A stretch of 64,000 nt of DNA, taken from the NCBI GenBank assembly GCA_964612555.1, contig CAZTBW010000008.1:115307-179306 (forward strand), written 5' to 3'. Every line of letters starts with the position of its first letter. Position 1 is the first letter of the stretch. Positions 1-8,418 of this stretch are shown piece after piece. Below the pieces are notes generated by a model that worked only from the letters and a program-made list of their open reading frames with translations, did no database searches and was not told the DNA's origin. The translations under genes and the position numbers were made by a program. Source of the stretch: DAOLCO01 sp964612555. Lineage in GTDB: Bacteria; Bdellovibrionota_C; UBA2361; SZUA-149; DAOLCO01.

Positions 1-591
1 AACATTCCCTTGAAAGAAGATAGAGTATTCGAGCATAATCTTCTTCGGGAGAAGGTAGGGGTTTCTTCGGATGATGTAGTGTGTCTGTACCAGGGGGTAT
101 TGGGAAAAGGAAGGGGAATTGAAACTCTTCTGGAGGTTTTTTCTGAACTATCAATTAAGCAGCATCTGGTTTTTCTTGGGTATGGTCCTTTACTGCCTCT
201 GATTCAAAAATATAAAAAATCCTGTTTGCGAATCCACGTCCTTGAGGCGGTTTCTCCCAAAGAGCTTCTTTCTTATACCTGTGGTGCTGATATAGGGCTT
301 TGTTTAATTCAAAATACGTGTTTAAGTTATTATTATTGTTTGCCAAATAAATTATTTGAATACATCCATGCTGGTGTTCCTGTTATCGCAAGTGATTTTC
401 CTGATATGAAAAGCGTTATAAAGGAATACGGCTGTGGTTGGACTATAGATCAATCAACTGATACACTGAAAAATCTTCTCAGTGGGATGAGCAAGTCTGA
501 TGTGGAAAGCCGTAAAAAGGCTACAGAGAGAGCTAAAATCAATTTTTCTTGGCAACAGGAAGAAGGAAAATTAAAAACAGTTTACTTATGA
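1..591 (+). CDS. Glycosyltransferase family 4, C-terminal part (cut by window start)
   Basis: The reading frame is open to the first base of the window, so the N-terminal acceptor domain lies outside it; the TTG at position 10 is probably not the start. The visible ~195 residues are the second Rossmann-like domain of a GT-B fold enzyme. It has the GKGRGIETLL segment that follows the domain linker and the nucleotide-sugar-binding stretch PNKLFEYIHAGVPVIASD (E-x-G-x-P pattern of GT4 enzymes). It would transfer a sugar from a nucleotide donor to a lipid-linked glycan on the cytoplasmic side of the membrane. Its stop overlaps the next start (ATGA, 588-591), so it is co-translated with the nucleotide-sugar genes that follow. 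The acceptor and sugar cannot be predicted. Confidence 0.85.
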   Translation, partial: NIPLKEDRVFEHNLLREKVGVSSDDVVCLYQGVLGKGRGIETLLEVFSELSIKQHLVFLGYGPLLPLIQKYKKSCLRIHVLEAVSPKELLSYTCGADIGLCLIQNTCLSYYYCLPNKLFEYIHAGVPVIASDFPDMKSVIKEYGCGWTIDQSTDTLKNLLSGMSKSDVESRKKATERAKINFSWQQEEGKLKTVYL

Positions 592-1607
592 GAAATGACA
601 AACTTGCCTTTGCAATTATTGGATGTGGGCGCATAGCTCACAGGCACGCTGAATATATAGCAAAGAGCGGAGTCCTTATTGCAGCTTGTGATATTATAGA
701 AGAGAGAGCGAAAGAGCTTGCTAGTACGTATCAGGCACGTTCTTATTCTGAAGTGGATGTGATGCTTTCTTCAGAAAAGGAAATAGATGTTGTGGTGATA
801 TGCAGCCCTAATGGTCTTCATGCTGAACACTCTATTAAAGCCTTGAAGGCAGGCTTTCATGTTCTCTGTGAAAAGCCGATGGCAATCAGTTCGTCTGATT
901 GCGGAGAAATGATTAAGACTGCTGAGCGCTGCAATAAACGCCTGTTTATTGTCAAGCAAAACAGATTCAATCCTCCTGTTGTTTCTGTAAAGGAAGCAAT
1001 TGAAAGTGGGAAGTTAGGTGCTATTTATAGTATACAGTTAAACTGTTTCTGGAATAGAAACTTTGATTATTATCAAAATTCGTGGAAGGGAACGATGGCA
1101 CTGGATGGGGGCACTTTGTTTACCCAGTTCAGTCATTTTATTGATCTTTTATACTGGATGTTTGGAGATGTTCGTCGAGTTTTTTCTTTCAATAGAAATT
1201 TTTCACACGAATCAGTAATAGAATTTGAAGATACCGGAGTCGTGTTACTTGAATTTCAGACTGGTGCTTTGGGAACTATAAACTATACAGTTAATAGTTA
1301 TCGCAAAAATATGGAAGGTTCTCTGAGTATCTTTGGAGAAAAAGGGACAGTCAAAATAGGAGGGCAGTACCTTAATGAACTTGAATATCAGTGCATAGAG
1401 GATTTTGTCATCCAGAACCTTCCAAAAGGAAATACTGCAAATAACTACGGAACGTATCAAGGCTCAATGTCTAATCATGACAAGGTATATGAAAACTTGC
1501 TTGATGTATTTTTGAAAGGGAGTGCTATTTCCACTAATTCTTTTGAAGGATTGAAAACAGTGGAGATTATAGAAAAAATATATGAGTCAGCCCGTATCGC
1601 TGGATAA
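588..1607 (+). CDS. wbpB: Gfo/Idh/MocA-family oxidoreductase, WbpB/WlbA-like nucleotide-sugar 3-dehydrogenase
   Basis: A 339-residue NAD-dependent sugar oxidoreductase. The N-terminal Rossmann fold carries GCGRIAHRH, and CEKPMA at about residues 94-99 holds the catalytic lysine typical of the family. A longer frame exists upstream, but the ATG at 588 overlaps the previous stop (ATGA) and puts the GCG motif at the normal distance, so I chose it. WbpB/WlbA oxidises C3 of UDP-GlcNAc uronic acid; an aminotransferase (WbpE) and an acetyltransferase (WbpD) then complete UDP-2,3-diacetamido-2,3-dideoxy-glucuronic acid. Homologues of both partners follow immediately, which is the main reason for this assignment over other Gfo/Idh enzymes. 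WbpA (UDP-GlcNAc 6-dehydrogenase) is not in the window. Confidence 0.8.
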   Translation: MRNDKLAFAIIGCGRIAHRHAEYIAKSGVLIAACDIIEERAKELASTYQARSYSEVDVMLSSEKEIDVVVICSPNGLHAEHSIKALKAGFHVLCEKPMAISSSDCGEMIKTAERCNKRLFIVKQNRFNPPVVSVKEAIESGKLGAIYSIQLNCFWNRNFDYYQNSWKGTMALDGGTLFTQFSHFIDLLYWMFGDVRRVFSFNRNFSHESVIEFEDTGVVLLEFQTGALGTINYTVNSYRKNMEGSLSIFGEKGTVKIGGQYLNELEYQCIEDFVIQNLPKGNTANNYGTYQGSMSNHDKVYENLLDVFLKGSAISTNSFEGLKTVEIIEKIYESARIAG

Positions 1608-1609
1608 AA

Positions 1610-2071
1610 GTGAGAGCAACATTTCTTGAAAGTGATATTTGGGATGTTTCCTTTGGCAGTAGAGTCAAGGTTATAAAACCAGTAAACCTCTATGGGTGCA
1701 CCATTGGTGATGACTGTTTTATTGGTCCTTTTGTAGAAATACAGAAAAATACTTCTATTGGTAAAAGAACAAGAGTTCAATCGCATTCATTTATATGTGA
1801 GCTTGTTATTATTGGTGAAGATTGTTTTATAGGTCATGGTGTTATGTTCATTAACGATCTTTTTTCTGAAGGTGGACCTGCGCGTGGAAATACTTCGCTC
1901 TGGAAATCTACCAGGATTGAAGATCATGTTAGTATTGGCAGTAATGCAACTATTTTACCTGTTACTATTTGCTCACGAACAGTGATTGGTGCCGGAGCGG
2001 TGGTTACTAAAGATATTCTTATACCCGGCGTATATGCAGGAAACCCTGCTCGTTTAATCAGAGAACTATGA
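1610..2071 (+). CDS. wbpD: Left-handed beta-helix N-acetyltransferase, WbpD/WlbB-like
   Basis: This 153-residue protein consists largely of imperfect hexapeptide repeats (for example IGDDCF, IGEDCF, IGSNAT, IGAGAV), which form a left-handed parallel beta-helix acetyltransferase that works as a trimer. It starts with GTG two bases after the previous stop and ends in an ATGA overlap with the next gene. Length and order match WbpD, which acetylates the 3-amino group of UDP-GlcNAc(3NH2)A with acetyl-CoA. The family assignment is secure; the substrate is inferred from the flanking WbpB-like and WbpE-like genes. Confidence 0.8.
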   Translation: MRATFLESDIWDVSFGSRVKVIKPVNLYGCTIGDDCFIGPFVEIQKNTSIGKRTRVQSHSFICELVIIGEDCFIGHGVMFINDLFSEGGPARGNTSLWKSTRIEDHVSIGSNATILPVTICSRTVIGAGAVVTKDILIPGVYAGNPARLIREL

Positions 2072-3180
2072 CAATGAAAATACCTTTTGTTGACTTGAAA
2101 GCCCAGTATTTTGGAATTAAAGAAGAGATTGATTCGGCTATTGCCAGTGTCATTTCTGAAACAGCTTTTATTGGAGGTCTGCCCGTAAGTCAGTTTGAGC
2201 AGGCTTTTTCAGAGGCGTATGGAGTTAAACACTGTATCTCTGTAGCTAATGGGACAGATTCTCTTTATATCATAATGAAGATGATGGGTTTTGGACAAGG
2301 TGATGAAGTTATTACTGTTGCTAACAGCTGGATTTCTTCTTCTGAAACCATTAGTCAGGTTGGTGCAAGACCAGTCTTTATAGACATTCATCCAGAATTT
2401 TATTCTATTGATGAGAAGTTAATCGAAGAAAAGATAAATTCCAGAACCAAGGCTATACTGGTGGTACATCTCCAGGGACAGATGTGTGAAATGGCTACTA
2501 TAAGTACCCTTTGCGAAAAATATGGACTTTTCTTGATTGAAGACTGCGCGCAGTCTCATTTTTCAGAATACCGTGGACAAAGAGCAGGTACGTTTGGACA
2601 AGCAGCTTCCTTTAGCTTTTATCCTGGAAAAAATCTTGGTGCCTATGGTGATGCAGGTTGTATTCTTACAAACAGTGATGATCTGGCGAGAAAATACTGT
2701 CTTTTTGCAAGACATGGGGCTTTGAAAAAGCATGAGCACGAAATAGAGGGAATCAATAGTCGTATGGATGGATTGCAGGCAGCAGTTCTTCTTGCAAAGT
2801 TACCACACATTTATCGTTGGACTGAGCAAAGAATACGAAATGCCGATTTGTATGATCTCTGTTTATCAAATGTTGGCGACATCATCATTCCAAAAAGGAG
2901 AGAGAACAGTAAACATACGTTTCACCTTTATGTAATTCGGAGTAATTTTCGAAATGAGCTTGCTTCCTTTTTGCGAGAGCACGGAGTAGAAACCGCAATC
3001 CACTATCCACGGGCTCTTCCTAATCTTCCTGCATATGCGTATTTGGAGTATACACCAGAGGACTTTCCCATAGCTTCTCTGTACCAAAAGCAGATATTGT
3101 CACTCCCTATGTATCCAGAGCTATCAGAGTCAGCAATCGGGTATGTTGCGGAGTGTATTAAGACTTTTTTTAAGAAATAA
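2068..3180 (+). CDS. wbpE: DegT/DnrJ/EryC1/StrS aminotransferase, WbpE-like
   Basis: A 370-residue PLP-dependent sugar aminotransferase. The Schiff-base lysine is K188 in FYPGKNLGAYGDAG, preceded by the cofactor-contacting IEDCAQSH. The N-terminal start MKIPFVDLKAQY is characteristic of WbpE/WlbC and related enzymes. It transfers an amino group, usually from glutamate, to a 3-keto nucleotide sugar. It overlaps the acetyltransferase gene upstream (ATGA) and the glycosyltransferase downstream (TAATG), so all belong to one transcript. Acting with the WbpB-like and WbpD-like products, it would make UDP-2,3-diacetamido-glucuronic acid. The exact substrate is inferred from context. Confidence 0.85.
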   Translation: MTMKIPFVDLKAQYFGIKEEIDSAIASVISETAFIGGLPVSQFEQAFSEAYGVKHCISVANGTDSLYIIMKMMGFGQGDEVITVANSWISSSETISQVGARPVFIDIHPEFYSIDEKLIEEKINSRTKAILVVHLQGQMCEMATISTLCEKYGLFLIEDCAQSHFSEYRGQRAGTFGQAASFSFYPGKNLGAYGDAGCILTNSDDLARKYCLFARHGALKKHEHEIEGINSRMDGLQAAVLLAKLPHIYRWTEQRIRNADLYDLCLSNVGDIIIPKRRENSKHTFHLYVIRSNFRNELASFLREHGVETAIHYPRALPNLPAYAYLEYTPEDFPIASLYQKQILSLPMYPELSESAIGYVAECIKTFFKK

Positions 3181-4388
3181 TGAAGAAAGTAGTTTGGTAT
3201 ATTTCAAAATATGCAAGTCCTCTGAAATATGGATTTAACTCGCGTCATTTTCATTTTGCGAAGTGTTTTAATGCAGAAGGTTACAAAACGTACGTAATAT
3301 CTTCAGATTCTAATCATCTTGCAGACTTTCCTGATTTTCCAAAAACTTATTTTACTGAAAGTGTCGATGGAGTGGATACTCTCTGGATAAAGACTAGAAA
3401 ATACGCAGAGCGAAGTGGTTTGTCCCGAATACTGAGCTGGGTTGATTTTGAGAGAAAGCTCCTTTGTGTTCCGAAAGAGCACTTGCCAAAGCCAGATACG
3501 ATTATAGTATCCTCTCTTTCCCTTCTTAGTGTTGTATCTGGCATGTTTTTTTCAAGAAAGTATTCTGCGCGATTTATTCTTGAAATACGAGATATCTGGC
3601 CACAAACCCTACTGGATATAGGTACATATAGCCCTTTTAACCCTTTGATATTTGCTCTTGGGATTCTTGAAAAAGTAGCCTACAAAAAAGCCGACGTGAT
3701 AGTGGGTACAATGCCTAATCTTCGGGAACATGTAAAGGAGGTATTGGGTACAGATGAGAAAGTGTACTGCATTCCTCAGGGGATTGATTTGGATATGTAT
3801 CGAGATAGTCTTGAAGTTTCTGATGATGTGTTTGATGAACACTTGCCTAAAGATAAATTTATCGTTGGGTATGCAGGAAGTATTGGAAAATCTAACGCTC
3901 TTGAAACTCTTATTTCCTGTGCGAAACGATTACAGAGTAATCAGCGTATATACTTTGCTCTGATGGGAGAAGGAGACTCTCTGACAGAATTTAAGGAGCA
4001 GACGAAGGGATTTAAAAATATAGTGTTTATCCCTAAGATGAATAAAAAATATGTGTCTGCATTCTTAAGTCGTTGTAGTATTTTATATGATAGCGTGAAA
4101 CACGTCAGGCTGTATGATTTTGGTTTATCGAGAAATAAATGGATTGATTATATGTTTGCTGGAAAGCCGATCATTGCCTCTTATAGTGGTTTTCCCAGCA
4201 TGCTTAATGAATCAGATTGCGGGACTTTTGTTCCTTCAGAAGATGTTTTAGCATTAGAACAGGCACTTCTTAGTTATTCAAATTTTTCTGAGGATGTTCT
4301 TAATGAGATTGGTAAAAAAGGATACGATTGGCTTTTAGAATACAGAACTTTTGATAAGCTTACAAAAAAATATGTTGAACTCCTGTAA
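3180..4388 (+). CDS. Glycosyltransferase family 4, WbuB-like
   Basis: A full-length 402-residue GT-B glycosyltransferase. The N-terminal acceptor domain contains GFNSRHFHFAKCF and ILEIRDIWPQTL, the latter resembling the RDLWP segment of WbuB-type amino-sugar transferases. The C-terminal donor domain starts near GYAGSIGKSNALETLI and includes DYMFAGKPIIASY. Its start codon overlaps the stop of the aminotransferase gene by one base, so it closes the plus-strand glycan operon. It probably adds an amino or diacetamido sugar made by neighbouring gene products to an undecaprenyl-linked intermediate. Donor and acceptor are inferred only from context. Confidence 0.85.
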   Translation: MKKVVWYISKYASPLKYGFNSRHFHFAKCFNAEGYKTYVISSDSNHLADFPDFPKTYFTESVDGVDTLWIKTRKYAERSGLSRILSWVDFERKLLCVPKEHLPKPDTIIVSSLSLLSVVSGMFFSRKYSARFILEIRDIWPQTLLDIGTYSPFNPLIFALGILEKVAYKKADVIVGTMPNLREHVKEVLGTDEKVYCIPQGIDLDMYRDSLEVSDDVFDEHLPKDKFIVGYAGSIGKSNALETLISCAKRLQSNQRIYFALMGEGDSLTEFKEQTKGFKNIVFIPKMNKKYVSAFLSRCSILYDSVKHVRLYDFGLSRNKWIDYMFAGKPIIASYSGFPSMLNESDCGTFVPSEDVLALEQALLSYSNFSEDVLNEIGKKGYDWLLEYRTFDKLTKKYVELL

Positions 4389-4445
4389 AAATTTTTTAGT
4401 GTAGATTTTTCTAGGGTTGTATCCCCCCATTAAGTTGCCTGTGCG

Positions 4446-5123
4446 CTATCCCTCTCTTGATGGTAAATCAAGAAAGATGCGCTGAGGGAGGTCTGATTGC
4501 GGAAAGAGAACTACCCATGCAGTAAGAAGAAATAGTTTGAAATCTGTGCTGGGAGACTGATTTTCCTGATACCATTTTTCAAGCCGTCCTTTAAAAGGGT
4601 AGATTTTATTTTTATAAAAATCCCAGGTATCTTCACCTCTATTTTTTACTTCTGTTATTAACTCTTCTTCATCTCTGAATATGATAGAACCTATACCACT
4701 CAATCCTGGTTTTACGTTGTAAATTATTCCCTGAATTTCTTTGGGATATGCTTCAAAGCTTTGTCGCATGACAGGTCGAGGTCCGATAAAGCTCATATCT
4801 CCTTTTAGAATGTTTATTAACTGAGGTATTTCATTGATTTTTGTTTTTCTAAGAAAAGAGCCAAGAGGAGTAATTCTGGGATCCTTTTTTGTAGTAATAA
4901 TTCCTCCTTCCATGTTGGGACTATCTTTTAACATGGTTGCAAATTTCCATATCATAAAAGGCTGATTCTTGTAGCCGATTCGTTCTTGTTTATACCATAT
5001 ATAGCCTTCACCAGTGAGCCTAAGGGCTATCATTATTGGTATTATAATTGGTGCGAGTACGATGAGATGTATGCATGCAAGAATAATATCAATGAGACGT
5101 TTGGTATGAGTATATGAAATCAT
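4446..5123 (-). CDS. Initiating sugar transferase (small monotopic phosphoglycosyl transferase, PglC/WcaJ-type)
   Basis: A 225-residue bacterial sugar transferase of the small monotopic PGT family. Residues 11-35 form the re-entrant membrane helix, followed by YKQERIGYKNQPFMIWKF, DPRITPLGSFLRKT and the signature LKGDMSFIGPRP (106-117). It would move a phospho-sugar from a UDP donor to undecaprenyl phosphate, starting a glycan chain. The spot normally occupied by the Asp-Glu catalytic dyad (LDELPQL in PglC) reads INEIPQL, so the nucleophile position is Asn97 followed by Glu98. It lies 2 bases after the dehydratase gene and ends a four-gene bacillosamine-like operon, which suggests di-N-acetylbacillosamine phosphate as the substrate. 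Confidence 0.85.
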   Translation of the reverse strand: MISYTHTKRLIDIILACIHLIVLAPIIIPIMIALRLTGEGYIWYKQERIGYKNQPFMIWKFATMLKDSPNMEGGIITTKKDPRITPLGSFLRKTKINEIPQLINILKGDMSFIGPRPVMRQSFEAYPKEIQGIIYNVKPGLSGIGSIIFRDEEELITEVKNRGEDTWDFYKNKIYPFKGRLEKWYQENQSPSTDFKLFLLTAWVVLFPQSDLPQRIFLDLPSREG

Positions 5124-5125
5124 AG

Positions 5126-6337
5126 CTACATCTTTTGATCGAGATTTTTACCAGTTTCTATATGATTGAAATCAGGTAAGAATTTATTCAGTGTTTGTAC
5201 TATATCTTGTTTGGAGATGTTAGTGGAGTTTAAACTTTCTTTAAGTTCCTTGACTATTTGTGAAATTATATCCCTATCAAATATTTTTGAATTTTTTATT
5301 ATGCCGAGGCTTTTGAATGAGTGTAACTCAAGAGAATCTTTTTTTGAATAAAATTCTTCATACGTCTTTTCCCCCGATGTATCTGAAGTAAAGAAATATA
5401 CCGGATAAGGGTCATCATCTTTCATGGAACTGGCATACCCCCTTGCCTCATCTTCTGTAGGGAAAGTGATAATTTTTCTTTCAAAGAATTTAAAAAAATC
5501 TTCTGTGATTTCCTTAAATAAGACCATGTCTTCTTCTGATAGTTTAGGAAAAAATATATTTCCTGATGTTCCCAGTATGCATGCAAGCATACATATTTGA
5601 CCACTTTCCTCTGGTGAGACAAAGAATCTTTTTATATCTGCCGGACAGGATAGGGGCTGCTTTTTTGAAATTCTTTGTAAGTATCCATCAAGGAGCGAGC
5701 CGTTAGAGAATGCAACGTTTGCAAATCGTGCAGTGGTAACTTTTAATGAATCTGTATAGGAGAGTATAACATGCTCCATGAGTTTCTTACTCGCTCCCAT
5801 AATATTGACCGGGTTTGCAGCTTTATCTGTTGATACACAGAAAAAATGTTTAGGGGCAAACTCGAGAAGAGTATCTAAGAATGACTTTGCATGTAACACG
5901 TTATTTTCAATCATTGCTTGTACTGAAAATATGTCTTTTTCACTTCGTACATGCTTGTGTGCAGCAAAGTTTGCGACAATATCGAATGGTCCATGCAAGT
6001 GAAGTAGCTTTGAGAGAATAGGGTCTGCAAAATTTAGAGGATATGTTTTGTATTCTTTGGGGATATACTGGCGATGTGTACTTCTCAGGTTTCTAGTTAA
6101 TTCAGTCAACCCATTTTCATTATTATCTATTACAAATAGCTCAGCGGGCTGAAATTTTAGCATTTCCTGAATGAAGCTGCTACCTATCGTACCAGCTCCT
6201 CCTATGACGAGGAGTGATTTTCCTGATATTTCTTTTTCAAGCGTAGAGTAATTATTTTCTATATCTTCTTTAAAGAGGCTATGATCTCTTTTTGTAATGT
6301 ATTGCGATATGAATTTAGAAATGTCGATTCGTAGCAC
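5126..6337 (-). CDS. Polysaccharide biosynthesis protein, PglF/CapD-like UDP-GlcNAc 4,6-dehydratase (soluble form)
   Basis: A 403-residue extended short-chain dehydrogenase. The NAD-binding motif GGAGTIGSS is at 46-54, STDKAANP at 169-176, and the catalytic pair is Met180/Lys184 (NIMGASKK). Met in place of the usual Tyr is the known signature of PglF/WbpM/CapD-type inverting or retaining 4,6-dehydratases. Unlike PglF and WbpM (~600 residues) it lacks the N-terminal membrane domain. It would convert UDP-GlcNAc to the 4-keto-6-deoxy sugar used by the aminotransferase encoded just upstream (5-base gap). Because the LegB enzymes of legionaminic acid synthesis are close relatives, the final sugar depends on context; a PglC-like transferase next door favours bacillosamine. 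Confidence 0.85.
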   Translation of the reverse strand: MLRIDISKFISQYITKRDHSLFKEDIENNYSTLEKEISGKSLLVIGGAGTIGSSFIQEMLKFQPAELFVIDNNENGLTELTRNLRSTHRQYIPKEYKTYPLNFADPILSKLLHLHGPFDIVANFAAHKHVRSEKDIFSVQAMIENNVLHAKSFLDTLLEFAPKHFFCVSTDKAANPVNIMGASKKLMEHVILSYTDSLKVTTARFANVAFSNGSLLDGYLQRISKKQPLSCPADIKRFFVSPEESGQICMLACILGTSGNIFFPKLSEEDMVLFKEITEDFFKFFERKIITFPTEDEARGYASSMKDDDPYPVYFFTSDTSGEKTYEEFYSKKDSLELHSFKSLGIIKNSKIFDRDIISQIVKELKESLNSTNISKQDIVQTLNKFLPDFNHIETGKNLDQKM

Positions 6338-6342
6338 GTGCG

Positions 6343-7500
6343 TTATTTTTTAAAAAAGTTTTTGATTGTTTTTGTTACGGTGTAAAGATCTTCTTCGCTT
6401 AAATTCGCTGAGCTTGGTATACTGATACATTCATTGTATATCATAGATGAAAAATTATGTTCAGTAACATAAATGCTATCTGAAAACATTGGAAGTGTGT
6501 TCATTGGTGTCCAGAGTGGTCTGGAGAGAATATTTCGTTCTTTTAAATATTGTATGAGTGCTCTCATTTTATTTGTTCTAAAGGTAAATAACCAGGAGTT
6601 TGTTTCTACATGGTCTGTGATTTTCTGAAAATTGATATCTTCAACTCCATCAAGTTCATTTCTATAGAATGTTTCAATTGATTTTTTTCGCTTTAAAATA
6701 TCTTCAAATTGTTCCATCTGAGCAACACCTAGTGCAGCAAGAACATTAACTAATCTATAGTTATAACCTATTTCATCGTGAATATATTCATCGGGTGATA
6801 TTTTTGCCTGTGTGGTGAGATGTTTTGCTTTTTTTGCAAGTGTTTCATCATTGGTAACGATCATCCCTCCGCCACCAGTAGATATTATTTTATTTCCATT
6901 AAAACTAAACACCCCCACTCTGCCAAATGTGCCAGAGGATTGTCCTTTATAAAAAGTTCCAAGCGATTCTGCAGCATCTTCAATAATTTCAAGGTTATAT
7001 TTTTTAGCTATTTCAAGAAGAGAATCCATTTGAGGCATGTTTCCGAGAGCATGTACTGGGAGTATACCAAATACTCTTTTTTTGTTTGTGCGGTGTTGTC
7101 TTTTATTTCCAGTGTTTGTCTCAATTGAGATGGTATGTTCTTCCAGGAATTGCTCTACCAGGTTCAGATCTAATTGCCATGTATCTGGGTCTATATCGAA
7201 TAGTATTGGCTCTGCGCCTGTATATTTTATAGCGTTTAGTGTTGCTATAAAAGTGATATTTGGGCAGAGGATATAATCTCCTGTTTCTACACCTGAAATA
7301 ATTTGAGCAATATGAAGCCCGGAAGTGCCGTTCATGCAGGCTACTGCAAACTCTGCTCCAGTGTATTTTGCAATTTGTTTTTCAAATTTTTCTACAAAGG
7401 ATCCGGCAGTAGAAATCCACCCCGTATCAATACATTCTTTTACATAAATCCATTCATTGCCATTTAGGTAAGGTACTGAAAGGGGGATTAGTTTGTTCAT
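6343..7500 (-). CDS. LegC/PglE-family nucleotide-sugar aminotransferase (DegT/DnrJ/EryC1/StrS)
   Basis: A 385-residue PLP enzyme. The start (PLSVPYLNGNEWIYVKECID) and AGSFVEKFE are characteristic of the LegC family, which aminates the C4 keto group of UDP-4-keto-6-deoxy-GlcNAc. The PLP lysine is K204 in FSFNGNKIISTGGGG and IEDAAESLG precedes it. A 20-residue basic insert lies at about 125-145. The gene overlaps the upstream acetyltransferase by 4 bases and is followed 5 bases later by the dehydratase that makes its substrate. With the acetyltransferase this gives UDP-di-N-acetylbacillosamine. No NeuB-like synthase is present in the window, so a legionaminic acid route is less likely here. Confidence 0.87.
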   Translation of the reverse strand: MNKLIPLSVPYLNGNEWIYVKECIDTGWISTAGSFVEKFEKQIAKYTGAEFAVACMNGTSGLHIAQIISGVETGDYILCPNITFIATLNAIKYTGAEPILFDIDPDTWQLDLNLVEQFLEEHTISIETNTGNKRQHRTNKKRVFGILPVHALGNMPQMDSLLEIAKKYNLEIIEDAAESLGTFYKGQSSGTFGRVGVFSFNGNKIISTGGGGMIVTNDETLAKKAKHLTTQAKISPDEYIHDEIGYNYRLVNVLAALGVAQMEQFEDILKRKKSIETFYRNELDGVEDINFQKITDHVETNSWLFTFRTNKMRALIQYLKERNILSRPLWTPMNTLPMFSDSIYVTEHNFSSMIYNECISIPSSANLSEEDLYTVTKTIKNFFKK

Positions 7501-8114
7501 TTAATTAGTGGCTTTCCAGGGTTTCCTACAATGGTAGTATTATCAGGAATGTCAGATAGTACAACTGTGCCCGCGCCGATAATTACATTATTTCCTATTT
7601 TTATTCCCTGTTTTATGACCGCATTAGCTCCGACAAAAGTTCCTGTTCCAATATTCACATTTCCCGAAAGGACAGCTCCTGGGGCGATATGAACAAAATC
7701 TCCAATAGTGCATTCGTGTTCTATGATACTTCCAGTATTAATAATGGTTGCGTTTCCTATTCTGGCAAAAGGGTTGATAATTACATTTGTACCTATGAGA
7801 TTTCCATTCAGAATTTCAGCAGATTGGGATATTACAGAGTTTGGAGATACGATTGATGGAAAACTGAATTTATCGTTTAGTTCATTATAAAGTCTTTCTC
7901 TGATCGTATTATTTCCAATTGAGATAAAGATACTTTTACATATTTTAGGGTCAGGATTTTTTCCCAGAAATTCAAGATCATACGGATTATAATTTTTTTC
8001 CTCTTTTTCGTAATATCCAGTCAGTATAAATCCTGAAAGTTTTGCTATTTCTATGCATACAAAGGAGTGTCCAGAGTAGCCGATGATTGATAAATGTTTT
8101 TTAGTTGTGCTCAT
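7497..8114 (-). CDS. PglD/NeuD-family sugar O/N-acetyltransferase
   Basis: A 205-residue acetyltransferase with two domains. The N-terminal Rossmann-like domain (IIGYSGHSFVCIEIAK, ~10-25) contacts the UDP-sugar; the C-terminal left-handed beta-helix has repeated IGxxxxI units from about residue 95. The family's catalytic histidine lies in IIEHECTIGDFVHIAPGA. PglD acetylates the 4-amino group of the UDP-bacillosamine precursor using acetyl-CoA. It is the first gene of the minus-strand operon, and its stop overlaps the LegC-like start. About 300 bases with no other intact gene separate it from the divergent antiporter gene, so its promoter should lie in that gap. Confidence 0.87.
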   Translation of the reverse strand: MSTTKKHLSIIGYSGHSFVCIEIAKLSGFILTGYYEKEEKNYNPYDLEFLGKNPDPKICKSIFISIGNNTIRERLYNELNDKFSFPSIVSPNSVISQSAEILNGNLIGTNVIINPFARIGNATIINTGSIIEHECTIGDFVHIAPGAVLSGNVNIGTGTFVGANAVIKQGIKIGNNVIIGAGTVVLSDIPDNTTIVGNPGKPLIK

Positions 8115-8240
8115 GAATATAGCATTAGTTGGGTATATTTAATATGTACTTCAGGTTTTCTGATTTTAGCGTATTAAGAGGTTTTTATAAAGCTGTCCCT
8201 CAAGGAAATCTACCGCAGTTTATAATAGTTTACTATTAAG

Positions 8241-8411
8241 CTAAGCAGCTTCTTTTTCTTTATTTGGTGTAATTTCAAATTTAAATCCCAGAGCAGTGAG
8301 CAATTTATGAACGCTTTCAAAAGCAGGCTTTCCATTTCCACTCAAACTGCGATAAAGTCCGGTTCTCGAAAGATTTAATGATGCAGAGAGTTTTGCTATA
8401 CTATTCAGTGA
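8241..8411 (-). pseudogene. C-terminal remnant of a HigA-type addiction-module antitoxin (HTH)
   Basis: On the minus strand an open frame ending in TAG at 8241-8243 encodes SIAKLSASLNLSRTGLYRSL, followed by GNGKPAFESVHKLLTALG and a charged tail. This matches the C-terminal helix-turn-helix half of the COG3636 'putative addiction module antidote' family (typical core: LSRTGLYRALS-NPSF-TV-KVL-ALG). No start codon, N-terminal half or partner toxin is visible; upstream the frame runs into the start of the divergent antiporter gene. It is too short to be a working antitoxin and is best read as the remnant of a lost toxin-antitoxin pair. Confidence 0.7.
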
Positions 8412-8418
8412 GTATCGA

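Noticed and set aside
5126..8114. Legionaminic acid synthesis operon
   Set aside because: LegB/LegC-like enzymes fit, but no NeuB-type synthase or CMP transferase is present, and a PglC-like transferase follows; bacillosamine is the better fit.
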